Notes: generated from the sequence alone by a model not told the origin. A DNA stretch of 40,528 nucleotides from Novosphingobium sp. (GCF_027489515.1 NZ_JAIXZS010000074.1:1-40528); one strand, 5' to 3'. Positions 25,291-34,143 are shown, counted from the stretch's first letter. Numbers and translations: made by a program.

Positions 25291-26280
25291 CTAGCATCCT
25301 GCCATATGCAACTGCAATGTTGAAGGCATCGGCCAAGTGAGCCGCCCGCCAGCCCGTTCCATCACTGCTGAAGCAATGGCAAGCCCAAGGCCTGAGCCCG
25401 GCGAGTGCTCTCCCTTGGCGAAGCGGCCAAGCATGTGGATGCGCTCGACTTCCGGGACACCGGCCCCTTCATCGTGCACGATGATGACAAACTCCTCGCA
25501 AGTCGCAGACACCGACAAAGAAACGGTTCCCTGCCCATGGTGCAACGCATTGCTGACGAGATTGCGCAAAGCCTCATCGAGGTCAGGCACATTCACCGGA
25601 GCCGTGATCTCGGCATCAACGATGATTGCGCGTCCCATCTTGTCTGCAAGTGGCAGAAACTCGGCGGCAATCTGCCGGGCCAGACGGGACGCATCGACAA
25701 GCGGCCTGCAATCGTGAGGCTGGCCGGGTGTATCCAGCTGTGCCATGGCGAGCACCTGAGCAATGGACCGTTGCATACGGTCCAGATCCGTTGCCAGACC
25801 CGCCACATCGATGCTGGCACCGTCTTGCCACTGGTCTATCCGAAGCTTCGCAAGCGCCAGTGGGGTGCGAAGCGCATGCGCTGCGTCGGCCGCCAACCGC
25901 CGCTCGTTCAGATAGGCACCGGCGAGGCGATCAAGCGCGTGGTTTGTGGCGGCTACGAAGGGCTGGATTTCCTTCGGCAGTCCTTCCTCGCAAAGTCTCG
26001 TGTCCGGTTGGTCAGGCCCGATGGCTTGCAATGCGGCGACGACGGTGGAGAGCGGCTTGAGGCTCCAGCCGGCCACCAGCATGCCTACCAGCGGCGCGAT
26101 CACCGCAAACGGTAGAAGCACCAGCAGCAGCTCGGCATATTCGACATGGGCTGGATCGACGTTTCCGCCCTGCTCAAGTTCTTTCAACTCAAGGGCAACG
26201 AAACAGAGTGTGGCCACGGCCGCCACGAAGATAATGGCCGCGATAGAGAGACCGATGCGGCTCCTGAGCGAGGCCATCAT
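25291..26280 (-). CDS. Sensor histidine kinase of an efflux-linked two-component system
   Basis: 329 residues from the ATG at 26280, which overlaps the stop of the regulator gene. Two membrane helices (about 10-31 and 50-73) enclose a periplasmic loop of only about 20 residues, so sensing is probably within or next to the membrane. A HAMP-like linker follows. The H box AADAAHALRTPLALAK contains His135, the N box is DEALRNLVSNALHHG, and the G boxes are DEGAGVPE and GSGLGLAIA. The length and layout fit EnvZ/QseC/CzcS-like kinases. Position divergent to the RND efflux operon suggests that it senses a substrate of that pump, such as a metal ion; the signal itself is not visible. Confidence 0.88.
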   Translation of the reverse strand: MMASLRSRIGLSIAAIIFVAAVATLCFVALELKELEQGGNVDPAHVEYAELLLVLLPFAVIAPLVGMLVAGWSLKPLSTVVAALQAIGPDQPDTRLCEEGLPKEIQPFVAATNHALDRLAGAYLNERRLAADAAHALRTPLALAKLRIDQWQDGASIDVAGLATDLDRMQRSIAQVLAMAQLDTPGQPHDCRPLVDASRLARQIAAEFLPLADKMGRAIIVDAEITAPVNVPDLDEALRNLVSNALHHGQGTVSLSVSATCEEFVIIVHDEGAGVPEVERIHMLGRFAKGEHSPGSGLGLAIASAVMERAGGRLTWPMPSTLQLHMAGC

Positions 26281-26945
26281 GCCCTCGTCCCCAGCACCAG
26301 ACGCCAACCAATGCCGCGCCGGCTTTCGATCCCACAGCCACCCGGAGCAAGCCGCCGACGCAGCCGTGAGACGATAGCCTCCAGCGCATTTGGGCTCACC
26401 GCTTCATCAAGCGTGTAGAGCCGGTCCTGCACCATATCGCGCACGGCGACATTGGGCGCGGATTCCATCAGGAGCTGGAGGAGGGCGAACTCGCGTCGTC
26501 CAAGATCGAGTGGTACATCACCGAGCCAGGCCTGCCTGCTGGCTGGGTCCAACCGCAACAGACCGTGAGTCAGAACCGGGGGCACGCGCTGACCGGGGCG
26601 GCGCAGCAGTGCGCGCAGCCGCGCGGCCAATTCATCGAGATCATAGGGTTTCACGATGTAGTCATCAGCGCCGGCATCAAGGCCGGCAATGCGGTCCTCG
26701 ACATCGCCATAGGCCGTGGCGACCAAGGATGGCACACCGTGCCGTGCCAGTTCCGGGAGCAGAGAAAGGCCCTCGCCATCGGGCAGGCGGCGATCAACAA
26801 TGGCTGCATCGAGGCGGACCACGCCCAGACAATCGCGCGCAGCAGCCAGCGAACCGGCCGAATCGACGATGAAGCCGCGTCGCCGCAAGCCCTCTGCGGC
26901 CATCACGCGCAGATCCGTTTCATCTTCGATCAGCAGGATGTGCAT
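26277..26945 (-). CDS. OmpR-family response regulator of the efflux-linked two-component system
   Basis: 222 residues from the ATG at 26945 (MHILLIEDETDLRV); the frame runs further upstream, but this start fits the receiver domain exactly. Acidic pair Glu7/Asp8, phosphoacceptor Asp51 in AAIVDRRLPDGEG and Lys99 in DDYIVKPYD are present. The C-terminal winged helix runs from about 125 (LTHGLLRLDPASRQAWLGDV) to the final GIGWRLVLGTRA. The kinase gene follows with a four-base overlap. It is divergent from the adaptor gene at 27024, and an 11-bp-period direct repeat lies between them as a likely binding site. Confidence 0.92.
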   Translation of the reverse strand: MHILLIEDETDLRVMAAEGLRRRGFIVDSAGSLAAARDCLGVVRLDAAIVDRRLPDGEGLSLLPELARHGVPSLVATAYGDVEDRIAGLDAGADDYIVKPYDLDELAARLRALLRRPGQRVPPVLTHGLLRLDPASRQAWLGDVPLDLGRREFALLQLLMESAPNVAVRDMVQDRLYTLDEAVSPNALEAIVSRLRRRLAPGGCGIESRRGIGWRLVLGTRA

Positions 26946-26983
26946 GGCCGCAGCGATACCAGCTGATGGGCAATGCGCCCAGC

Positions 26984-27001
26984 ACGTCAGTGTCATGTCA
27001 G
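26984..27001 (-). promoter_or_regulatory. Direct-repeat operator candidate for the OmpR-family regulator
   Basis: Read on the minus strand, ctgacat (27001-26995), four bases, then ctgacgt (26990-26984): two seven-base half-sites at an 11-base period, the arrangement bound by PhoB/OmpR-type dimers. It lies midway between the divergent regulator (start 26945) and the RND adaptor gene (start 27024), so it could control both. Inferred from spacing only. Confidence 0.5.
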
Positions 27002-27023
27002 CCTCGTTTGCTAGGCGGTGCAG

Positions 27024-28016
27024 ATGCCACTTCGTCCACACGCTTCGCTGTCTACGTTCATCCTTGCCTGCGGCTTATCGGCGTGCGGGGCCGCCCCTGC
27101 GGACAAACCACAGCCGCCTGCCAAAGTGGACGCGATCGGGCATGAAACCGAACTCATGCGCCTGACGCTGGCCGCGGACGCGGTGCGTCGGCTTGACTTG
27201 GAAACTTACGTGGTGGGCGGTGCCCAAGCAAATGCGTTTGCCCGCACTGTGCCCGGCGAGATCGTTGCCGCGCCGCGTGGCGGAGGCCTGCCTGTGGCCG
27301 CCGGTACCGATCTGGCGGCGCTCGCAGGCCAGCAGGCCCGCGCAGATGCAGACGCAATGCGTGCGCGTGCCGATCTGAAGCTGGCCGAGGCCAACCTTCG
27401 GCGAGCCAGCGGCCTTGTGGACACAGAAGCTGGCAGCATCCGCGCACGCGATGAGGCGACCCAGCAGGTCGCCGCCGCCAAGGCTGCTCTAGCCGGCGCA
27501 ACCGGGCAGAGGCGCGCGCTGGGTCCAGCCGTTGCGGGCATGGCCGTTGGCGGGGCAATATGGGTGCGCGCGCAAGTGCCCGCTGCTGATCTGGCGCGGA
27601 TTGACGGCGGGGCCTTCGTTTCCGTCAGGCCGGTGGGCGGCACTGGCGGCATCATGGCAAGGCCCGTGCGCGGGCCGGCCACGGCCACACCGGGGGCGGC
27701 CAGCGTCGATGTCTACTACGCTCCGGCCATGCGGGCAGGTCTTCGGGTGGGCGAACGTGTGCTCGTTGATCTTCCCGAGCAGACTGATTCCGGGGCCGCG
27801 GTTATCGACGTTCCGGCCTCGGCGATCCTGACCGACATCAACGGCGGCGAATGGGTCTATGTCGAGACCGCGCCGCGCCAGTTTGAACGTCGGCGCGTGG
27901 AAGTTGCCCGCATCGTGGGCGGGCGGGCCATGCTGGCGCGCGGCCTCGCTTCTGGCGTTCGGGTCGTGACCGCCGGGGCTGCGGAACTGTTCGGCACCGA
28001 GTTCGGCACCAAGTGA
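27024..28016 (+). CDS. RND efflux periplasmic adaptor lipoprotein (HlyD/CusB-like)
   Basis: 330 residues from the ATG at 27024, preceded by taggcgg; a GTG two codons earlier is the alternative. A lipoprotein signal (TFILACGLSAC) puts the lipid-modified cysteine at Cys21. A short alpha-helical hairpin region (about 95-165, AGQQARADADAMRARADLKL and following heptads) lies between lipoyl-like halves. Beta-barrel and membrane-proximal segments follow (IWVRAQVPAADLARIDGGAF, VIDVPASAILTDINGGEWVY, ARGLASGVRVVTAGAAELFG). Adaptors link the inner-membrane pump to the outer-membrane factor. It is shorter than most heavy-metal adaptors (about 380-500). Its stop overlaps the pump start. Confidence 0.88.
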   Translation: MPLRPHASLSTFILACGLSACGAAPADKPQPPAKVDAIGHETELMRLTLAADAVRRLDLETYVVGGAQANAFARTVPGEIVAAPRGGGLPVAAGTDLAALAGQQARADADAMRARADLKLAEANLRRASGLVDTEAGSIRARDEATQQVAAAKAALAGATGQRRALGPAVAGMAVGGAIWVRAQVPAADLARIDGGAFVSVRPVGGTGGIMARPVRGPATATPGAASVDVYYAPAMRAGLRVGERVLVDLPEQTDSGAAVIDVPASAILTDINGGEWVYVETAPRQFERRRVEVARIVGGRAMLARGLASGVRVVTAGAAELFGTEFGTK

Positions 28017-31000
28017 TGCTGGCGGCGCTGATCGGATCGTCGCTGCGCCAGCGGGCGTTGGTGCTGGCAATTGCGGCGGTACTGACTGTGATCGGCGTGC
28101 GCTCCGCCATGAGCGCCAAGTTCGATGTCTTTCCGGAGTTCGCGCCGCCCATTGTTGAGGTGCAGACCGAGGCACCGGGGCTGGCGACCGAGGACGTGGA
28201 GGCGCTGGTCACGGTGCCCATTGAAACGGCGGTCAACGGTGTGCCGGGCCTGGCTACGCTTCGCTCAAAGTCGGTGCTGGGTCTCTCTTCGGTGGTGCTG
28301 GTGATGGACCGCGGCGCCGATCCGGTGCGCACCCGCCAGATGGTGCAGGAACGGCTGGCAACGGTCATCCCGCGGCTGCCTGCTGCGGTGCGCCCGCCGG
28401 TCATGCTTGCGCCGCTATCCGCCACCAGCCGCGCGATGAAGATCGGCCTGTGGTCCGACAAACTCGATCAGATGACGATGACCGAAATGGCGCGCTGGAT
28501 AATCCGCCCGCGCCTCATGGCCGTTCCCGGCGTCGCCAATGTCGCGATGTGGGGCGCGCGCGACCGGCAGTTGCAGGTTCTGTTCGATCCTGTGCGGCTT
28601 GCGGCTGCCGAGGTGACGGTGGCTGATGTGCAGCGCGCGGCGGGCGATGCGGTGGTGATTGCAGGCGGCGGTTTCGTCGACAGCCCCAACCAGCGGCTGG
28701 CCGTGCGGCAGGTGGTCGGCATCAAGACCGGCAGCGATCTGGCGAGCGCCGTCATCCGCACTGTTGGCGGCGCGCCGGTGCGCATCGGGGATGTGGCGCA
28801 GGTGACCGAAGGCTTTGCCCAGCCCATCGGCGATGCGATCATCAATGGCCGCCCCGGCCTGCTGCTGATCGTGGAAAAGCAGCTGGGTGCCAACACACTG
28901 GAAGTGACGCGCGGCATCGACAAGGCGCTGGCCGAACTGCGACCCGGCCTCAAGGGCATGAACGTAGACGGCAGCATCTTCCGCCCTGCAACCTTCATCG
29001 AGCGCGCTTTGGCCAATTTGGGTGAGGCGATGGGTATCGGCGTTCTGCTGGTGGCTGCGGTGCTCATCCTGTTCACGCGCAATTGGCGCACTGCGCTGAT
29101 CAGCATGACCGCGATCCCGCTTTCGCTGGTGGGGGCCGTGCTGGCGCTCACTGCATTCGGGGTCGGCATGAACACCATGGTGATCGCCGGGCTGGTGATC
29201 GCGCTGGGCGAAATCGTCGACGATGCGATCATCGATGTCGAGAACATCGGGAGGCGGCTGCGGCTAGAACCATCGAGAGAACAGCCGCGCTCGCCGTTCG
29301 CCGTGGTGCTGGCAGCCAGCCTAGAAGTGCGCAGCGCGGTGGTGTTTGCCAGCGCCATTGTCATGCTGGTGTTCCTGCCGGTGTTCTTCCTCGGCGGCGT
29401 CTCGGGCAGCTTCTTCCGCCCGCTCGCCATGGCCTATATCGCGGCCATCGCGGCCTCGCTGCTCGTGGCTTTGACAGTCACCCCGGCGATGTGCCTCATG
29501 CTGCTGCCGGGCGTAGCCGAACGCGCCGAACCGCGCTGGGTCATCGGCCTGCGCGCGCGCTATGCCCGCGTGCTCGAACGTTTGGCCCCTCGGAGCGGCA
29601 TCGCAGTCGCCGTTGTCGCGGGCGGCATCTTGCTCTCGGTTGGCGGGATGGGCCTGCTGCGCCAGCAATTCCTGCCCGATTTCCGCGAAACCGATTTCCT
29701 GATGCACTTCGTCGAGAAGCCCGGCACCTCGCTAGAGGCGATGGACCGGATCACCATTCGCGCGTCGAAGGAACTCACCGCGATCCCCGGCGTGCGCAAC
29801 TTTGGCTCGCACATCGGCCGGGCCGAGCAGGGCGACGAAGTCTACGGCCCCAACTTCACCGAACTATGGATCAGCCTCGATGAAACGGCCGATCACGATG
29901 CAGCGGTAAAGCGGATCGAAACCGCCATCGCCGGCTATCCAGGCCTTCAGCGCGATGTGCTGACCTATTTGCGCGAACGCATCAAGGAAGTGCTCACCGG
30001 GGCCGGTACGACTGTAGTGGTGCGGCTCTATGGCCCCGATCTGGCCGAGCTTCGCAGCCTTGCCGAAAGGGTGCGCGGCGCGCTCGATGGCACCGATGGC
30101 ATCAAGGACCTGAAAGTGGAGCAGCAGAGCCTGATCCCGCAGATCCAGATCGCACCGAGGCCGGATGTGCTGGCGCTCGCCGGTGTGACCGCGGGCGATG
30201 TGCGCCGCACGGCGGCCACGCTGATCGGCGGAACGCGGGTCGGCGAAATCTACCGTGATCAGAAGAGCTTCGATGTGGCGGTCTGGGCCGTGCCGGAAGC
30301 GCGTAGCGATCTTGGCGCGCTCCGGCGGCTGATGGTTCCGGGACCTCCGTCGGCAAATGGTCAGGCCGGATCGGCGCTGCGCCTGGGCGACCTTGCACGC
30401 GTCGGCGTGGCTCCGGCGGCGGGCGAGATCAAGCGCGAGGCAGGTTCGCGTCGCATCGATGTGACCCTCAACATCAAGGACGGCGCCGATCTGGCCAACG
30501 TGGCGCAGGCGGTGGAGCGCAAGGTGAAAGCCATGCCCATGCCCGCCGGATACTATCCCCAGTTTCTCGGCGAGTGGAAAACATTGCAGGAATCGAAGGC
30601 GCAGCTGGGCTGGCTCTCGCTTGCTTGCCTCGTCGGCATTCTGTTTCTCGTCTGGCTGGAGTTTCGTTCGGGGCGGATCGTTGCGCTTGTTGCGCTCAGC
30701 CTGCCCTTCGCGCTGGTCGGCGGCGTGGCGGCGGCGACTTTGGGAGGCGGGGTGCTGTCGATGGGCGCGCTGGTTGGCTTCGTTACCGTACTGGGTATCT
30801 CCGCCCGCAACGGCATCATGCTGCTCAGCCATTTCCGCCATCTGGAGCGCGAGGAGGATCAGCCCTTCGGCCTTGCGCTGGTGCAGCGGGGCGCCGCCGA
30901 ACGGCTGGTGCCGATCCTGATGACGGCAGGCACGGCGGCGCTGGCGCTGCTCCCGCTGGTGGTGCGCGGCAACGTGCCCGGCCACGAGATCGAGTATCCC

Positions 31001-31102
31001 ATGGCGCTTGTGATCCTGGGCGGGCTGGTGAGTTCGACCGTGCTCAACCTCATCTGGATGCCTGCGCTCTATCTGCGCTACGGTAAGGTGCGGGCCGCAT
31101 GA
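28016..31102 (+). CDS. RND efflux pump, heavy-metal (CusA/CzcA) type
   Basis: 1028 residues from the ATG at 28016 (tgatg overlap with the adaptor); a GTG one codon earlier is possible. Twelve membrane helices and two large periplasmic loops fit the RND fold. Family segments include KFDVFPEFAPPIVEVQTEAP, VPIETAVNGVPGLATLRSKS, the charged helix IVDDAIIDVENIGRRLR in the proton relay region and SARNGIMLLSHFRHLE. This pattern is that of the heavy-metal efflux branch, which exports Cu+/Ag+ or Zn2+/Co2+/Cd2+ using proton entry. The exact metal cannot be told from sequence by eye. Its stop overlaps the start of the outer-membrane factor by four bases. Confidence 0.93.
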   Translation: MLAALIGSSLRQRALVLAIAAVLTVIGVRSAMSAKFDVFPEFAPPIVEVQTEAPGLATEDVEALVTVPIETAVNGVPGLATLRSKSVLGLSSVVLVMDRGADPVRTRQMVQERLATVIPRLPAAVRPPVMLAPLSATSRAMKIGLWSDKLDQMTMTEMARWIIRPRLMAVPGVANVAMWGARDRQLQVLFDPVRLAAAEVTVADVQRAAGDAVVIAGGGFVDSPNQRLAVRQVVGIKTGSDLASAVIRTVGGAPVRIGDVAQVTEGFAQPIGDAIINGRPGLLLIVEKQLGANTLEVTRGIDKALAELRPGLKGMNVDGSIFRPATFIERALANLGEAMGIGVLLVAAVLILFTRNWRTALISMTAIPLSLVGAVLALTAFGVGMNTMVIAGLVIALGEIVDDAIIDVENIGRRLRLEPSREQPRSPFAVVLAASLEVRSAVVFASAIVMLVFLPVFFLGGVSGSFFRPLAMAYIAAIAASLLVALTVTPAMCLMLLPGVAERAEPRWVIGLRARYARVLERLAPRSGIAVAVVAGGILLSVGGMGLLRQQFLPDFRETDFLMHFVEKPGTSLEAMDRITIRASKELTAIPGVRNFGSHIGRAEQGDEVYGPNFTELWISLDETADHDAAVKRIETAIAGYPGLQRDVLTYLRERIKEVLTGAGTTVVVRLYGPDLAELRSLAERVRGALDGTDGIKDLKVEQQSLIPQIQIAPRPDVLALAGVTAGDVRRTAATLIGGTRVGEIYRDQKSFDVAVWAVPEARSDLGALRRLMVPGPPSANGQAGSALRLGDLARVGVAPAAGEIKREAGSRRIDVTLNIKDGADLANVAQAVERKVKAMPMPAGYYPQFLGEWKTLQESKAQLGWLSLACLVGILFLVWLEFRSGRIVALVALSLPFALVGGVAAATLGGGVLSMGALVGFVTVLGISARNGIMLLSHFRHLEREEDQPFGLALVQRGAAERLVPILMTAGTAALALLPLVVRGNVPGHEIEYPMALVILGGLVSSTVLNLIWMPALYLRYGKVRAA

Positions 31103-32460
31103 AGCGCGCGCTGGTCATGACGCTGATGCTGGCAGGATGCATGGCGAAATCGCCGCCGAACGCAGCGCCCCCACCGCCGCCCGCCGCCACCGCACCGTTT
31201 GTGGGCGCGGCCAACTCTGCGCCTTTGCCTGCCGAATGGTGGCGACTCTACGGCGATGCTGCGCTGAATGAACACGTTGCCCGAGCGCTTGCCGCCAACC
31301 GCGACGTGCGAGTTGCCGTCGCAAACCTTGATGCAGCGCGCGCCAATTCCCGGCTGGCAGGCGCAGCCCGCACGCCAGACGTGGTGCTGGAAAGCGGAGC
31401 CAGCCCGACGACGCGCGGAGCCAACCAGCCGAGCACGACCGGCGTGCCCAAATCGAGCTACGAACTGGGCGCGGAAGCAGTGTGGGAGGCCGATCTCTTC
31501 GGCCGCCTGCGCAATCAGTCATCCGCCGTCAGTGCCGATGCCGAGGCGGCAGCGGCAGCTCGCGACGGTGTGCGTCTGGCGGTCGCGGCCGATGTCGTCG
31601 GTGCCTGGCTCGATCTCTGCTGGGCCGGTGAACTTTCCCGTGTTGCGACCCGCCAGATTGCAACGCAGCGCGCGCTGGCGGAGACCTTATCGCGCCAGGT
31701 GAAGATAGGCGAGGTGTCCCCGTTGGAGTTGGCGCAGGCCCACCAATTGCTGGGCAGGCTGCAAGCTGGTCTGCCAGCCTTCGAGGCCGACGCGCAGCGT
31801 GCCCGCTATCTCCTAGCCAATCTGGAAGCCCTCCCGCCTTCCGAAGCCGCACGGTTCCAGTGTGATAGCCCGCCATCCATCGCCCATGCGCTGCCTGTTG
31901 GCGATGGTGCGGGGCTGATCGCCCGGCGGCCAGACATTCGCGAGGCGGAGCGACGTCTCGCGGCAGCAGGTGCGCGGGTGAAAGTTGCCACTGCCGAGAT
32001 GTATCCCCGAGTAACGCTCGGCGCATCGGGTGGCCTCATTAGCGGCTCGTTCGATGCCTTCATTACGCCATTGATCAGCTGGTCGTTCATCAACCCCGCG
32101 CGCATCAAGGCCCGCACTGCGCTCGCCGAGGCCAATCTGCAGGGCGCGCTCGCCCAATATGATGCCGCATGGCTTAGGGCCCTGCGCGAAGTGGAAACAG
32201 CGCTGGCTGATGTGGAAGCCGAACGTCGCGCCAACCAGTCGTTTGCAGCCGCCTTGGTGGACGCACAGACCGCCGCGCGCCGAGCCGAAGCGCGGGTCCG
32301 TCTGGGCGATGCAAATCCGCTTGTTGCTCTCGACGCCCACCGCACGGCTTACGAGACCGAACTCCTCGTCACACTCGCGGTCCGCCGCCTTGCCCAACGG
32401 CAAGTCTTCCTGTTTCGCAGTCTCGGCGGTGGTTGGGAGGACGCAGCAGCCCCTCGTTGA
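31099..32460 (+). CDS. RND outer-membrane factor lipoprotein (NodT/TolC family)
   Basis: 453 residues. Lipoprotein signal MKRALVMTLMLAGCMAK with lipidated Cys14 in LAGC. Two long helical repeats follow, as in TolC-like proteins: LPAEWWRLYGDAALNEHVAR, ANRDVRVAVANLDAARANSR, ELGAEAVWEADLFGRLRNQS, then in the second half RRPDIREAERRLAAAGARVK, ATAEMYPRVTLGASGG and REVETALADVEAERRANQSF. It forms the outer-membrane channel that completes the tripartite pump. The ATG overlaps the pump stop by four bases. A diverged copy of its last 92-96 codons remains at 4746-5040. Confidence 0.93.
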   Translation: MKRALVMTLMLAGCMAKSPPNAAPPPPPAATAPFVGAANSAPLPAEWWRLYGDAALNEHVARALAANRDVRVAVANLDAARANSRLAGAARTPDVVLESGASPTTRGANQPSTTGVPKSSYELGAEAVWEADLFGRLRNQSSAVSADAEAAAAARDGVRLAVAADVVGAWLDLCWAGELSRVATRQIATQRALAETLSRQVKIGEVSPLELAQAHQLLGRLQAGLPAFEADAQRARYLLANLEALPPSEAARFQCDSPPSIAHALPVGDGAGLIARRPDIREAERRLAAAGARVKVATAEMYPRVTLGASGGLISGSFDAFITPLISWSFINPARIKARTALAEANLQGALAQYDAAWLRALREVETALADVEAERRANQSFAAALVDAQTAARRAEARVRLGDANPLVALDAHRTAYETELLVTLAVRRLAQRQVFLFRSLGGGWEDAAAPR

Positions 32461-32584
32461 GCAAGCGACCTTGAAAGCTTGAAGCTGCGGAATAGCTACA
32501 AGCCATGTGGAGATCGGCTGCTGCCGGGAAGCCATGCCGGTCGAACGCAAGATGGCTGTCGGCTTTTGGCAAATGCAGACATTC

Positions 32585-32668
32585 GAAATGGCGGTACGGA
32601 AGGACGGCTTTGTCCCAAATCGCGTCCTACGAGACATTGGCAGCAGCCGACCAAGCTCGGTCGTATTC
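32585..32668 (+). repeat. Dispersed intergenic repeat, copy C
   Basis: Contains gaaatggcgg, then tttgtcccaaatcgcgtcc and gcagccgaccaagctcgg, followed by tcgtattcc, in the same order as copy B at 25102-25166 with a longer middle. It lies about 125 bases after the efflux operon. Confidence 0.5.
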
Positions 32669-32764
32669 CATCATCTCATTGAACGTATGGTTTCCTGGGA
32701 AGCGGACATGCTACTTTTGAGATCGCATATCGACCTTGCCCCGTGACAGGAGATCGCTAGGCTT

Positions 32765-32785
32765 CCTGTCAGTCACGATGACAGG
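32765..32785. terminator. Hairpin between convergent operons, possible bidirectional terminator
   Basis: Arms cctgtca and tgacagg (seven pairs, perfect) flank a seven-base loop. It lies 21 bases beyond the stop of the minus-strand thioesterase gene and about 300 bases after the outer-membrane factor gene. There is no T tract on either side, so intrinsic termination is uncertain. Confidence 0.35.
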
Positions 32786-32806
32786 TCTATAGTCGGATCG
32801 TCTGCT

Positions 32807-33238
32807 TCAATCGGTTTTCGCGGCAACCTCGATGATGCGGAAAGTCGCTGCGGCCTTGGCGATCATCTCTCTGTCCGCTTCGATCCGTGCATCGGCAAAG
32901 GCAAGCGTGCGCCCGAGCTTTGTTGGCACTGCCCGCACTTCCAGCCATTGGCCGAGCCGCCCCACGGCTAGAAAGTCGATTGATAGGCTGACCGTCAGGG
33001 CCGAAGATCGCTCCACCTGCATCACGCAGGCAAGGCCCATTGCATTGTCCGCCAGAGCGGAGATTACGCCGCCGTGAAGCAGTCCACGCGCATTGCAATG
33101 GGCCGAGGCAATCCTCAAGGCGAGACAGAACGCGCTCCCATCCTGCCGGAAAAAGAGCGGCTCCCAAGGATTAGTAACCGGACTCTTGCGGAAGTGCGGC
33201 TCGTAGCCGGGCGGGACAGCATCGCTTTCCGGCATCAT
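32807..33238 (-). CDS. PaaI-type hotdog-fold thioesterase
   Basis: 143 residues. The hotdog-fold core is clear: NARGLLHGGVISALADNAMG (about 50-69) contains the HGG segment on the central helix, and VSLSIDFLAVGRLGQWLEVR forms the next strands. Members hydrolyse acyl-CoA thioesters in the cytoplasm. Two adjacent Met codons overlap the stop of the alpha/beta hydrolase gene, so the two are coupled. The substrate is unknown; the neighbouring hydrolase suggests an acyl or aromatic-ester pathway, by inference only. Confidence 0.85.
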   Translation of the reverse strand: MMPESDAVPPGYEPHFRKSPVTNPWEPLFFRQDGSAFCLALRIASAHCNARGLLHGGVISALADNAMGLACVMQVERSSALTVSLSIDFLAVGRLGQWLEVRAVPTKLGRTLAFADARIEADREMIAKAAATFRIIEVAAKTD

Positions 33239-34143
33239 GAAATCACTGCAAAGTCGAGGATCGCAGCCAGAACCAGATCGGGTGCTTCAAGCTCAGGGGT
33301 GTGACCAAGGTCGTCGAAAGTGACCGTCCGCACGCCTTCATAAAGCCGAGCCAGCGAATGTTTGTTGCTAGCCGGGTGCGAGCCATCGGAAGCGCCCCAG
33401 ATCGACAGAATTGGCTGCGCAGGCCGCGGTAGCTCGGCTCGCTGGCGCATGTAGATCTGGTAGGCGCTCGCGAGCGACCACATCGCGCCGTTTGCGAAGG
33501 AGCGCTCAGCGCAGTCGCAGAATTGCGGAATCTGTTCCTTGCGACCGACCGAAAGGCCGTACCACTGCGGGATGCGCTTGAGCGCCATGCGCGCCATGAC
33601 AAGCTGGCCCGCGATCGGCCGCGCCAGTATGCCCTTTGGATCGCGCCCTGCCTTCCAGATTGCGAAGGCCTGCGATCCGCCCGCCTGAATAAGGGCAAGA
33701 TGCGAAGCGAGTTCGGGCGTACGGCCTGCGATATCGAGCGCAGCGAGGCTCGCGACACAAGAAAAGGCCAGAATGCTCCGCTCGCCCGCGACGGCCCGCA
33801 GGAAAGTGGCGAGGTCGTCATTCGTCTCGCGGAAGCCGAAGGCATAATCGGACGTTGTTGCGGAAAAACCCATGGCGGGCAGTTCGACTACGATCACCCG
33901 GAAATGCAGGGAGAAGGCCGCCACCAAGGGGCCATAGACTTCGATCGTCATCGGCGGATCGCAGGTAAAGACGATCGTGCGACCACTGCCTGCTTCGAGA
34001 TAGCGGTATTGCACCTTCTCGGTACGATGGAATTTGACTTGCGGTGTAGCTGCCGCAGCCCAGCCGGCACGGAAGTGGGCCATCCTCGCTTTGCCGCCCC
34101 TTGTGTCGATCAGCGCGCCGACGCGGGTGAGGAGCCCGATCAT
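33235..34143 (-). CDS. Alpha/beta-hydrolase fold protein
   Basis: 302 residues from the ATG at 34143, which overlaps the upstream gene's stop; the open frame continues upstream in another gene's territory. The fold is recognisable: RYLEAGSGRTIVFTCDPPMT, FRVIVVELPAMGFS, the nucleophile elbow LAFSCVASLAALDIA with Ser128, acid Asp253 in SIWGASDGSHPAS and His281 in DDLGHTPELEAPD. The elbow reads A-F-S-C-V instead of the usual G-x-S-x-G, while the Ser-Asp-His set is kept. It could be an esterase, C-C hydrolase or haloperoxidase-like enzyme; the substrate is unknown. It is the middle gene of a three-gene operon opposite a LysR regulator. Confidence 0.8.
   Translation of the reverse strand: MIGLLTRVGALIDTRGGKARMAHFRAGWAAAATPQVKFHRTEKVQYRYLEAGSGRTIVFTCDPPMTIEVYGPLVAAFSLHFRVIVVELPAMGFSATTSDYAFGFRETNDDLATFLRAVAGERSILAFSCVASLAALDIAGRTPELASHLALIQAGGSQAFAIWKAGRDPKGILARPIAGQLVMARMALKRIPQWYGLSVGRKEQIPQFCDCAERSFANGAMWSLASAYQIYMRQRAELPRPAQPILSIWGASDGSHPASNKHSLARLYEGVRTVTFDDLGHTPELEAPDLVLAAILDFAVIS

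Larger units (their letters stand above)
32461..32806. other. Convergent intergenic region after efflux operon
   Basis: 346 bases with no supported gene; short frames on both strands lack motifs. It contains a copy of the dispersed repeat (about 32585-32668) and a hairpin at 32765-32785 near the 3' end of the thioesterase gene. Confidence 0.5.
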
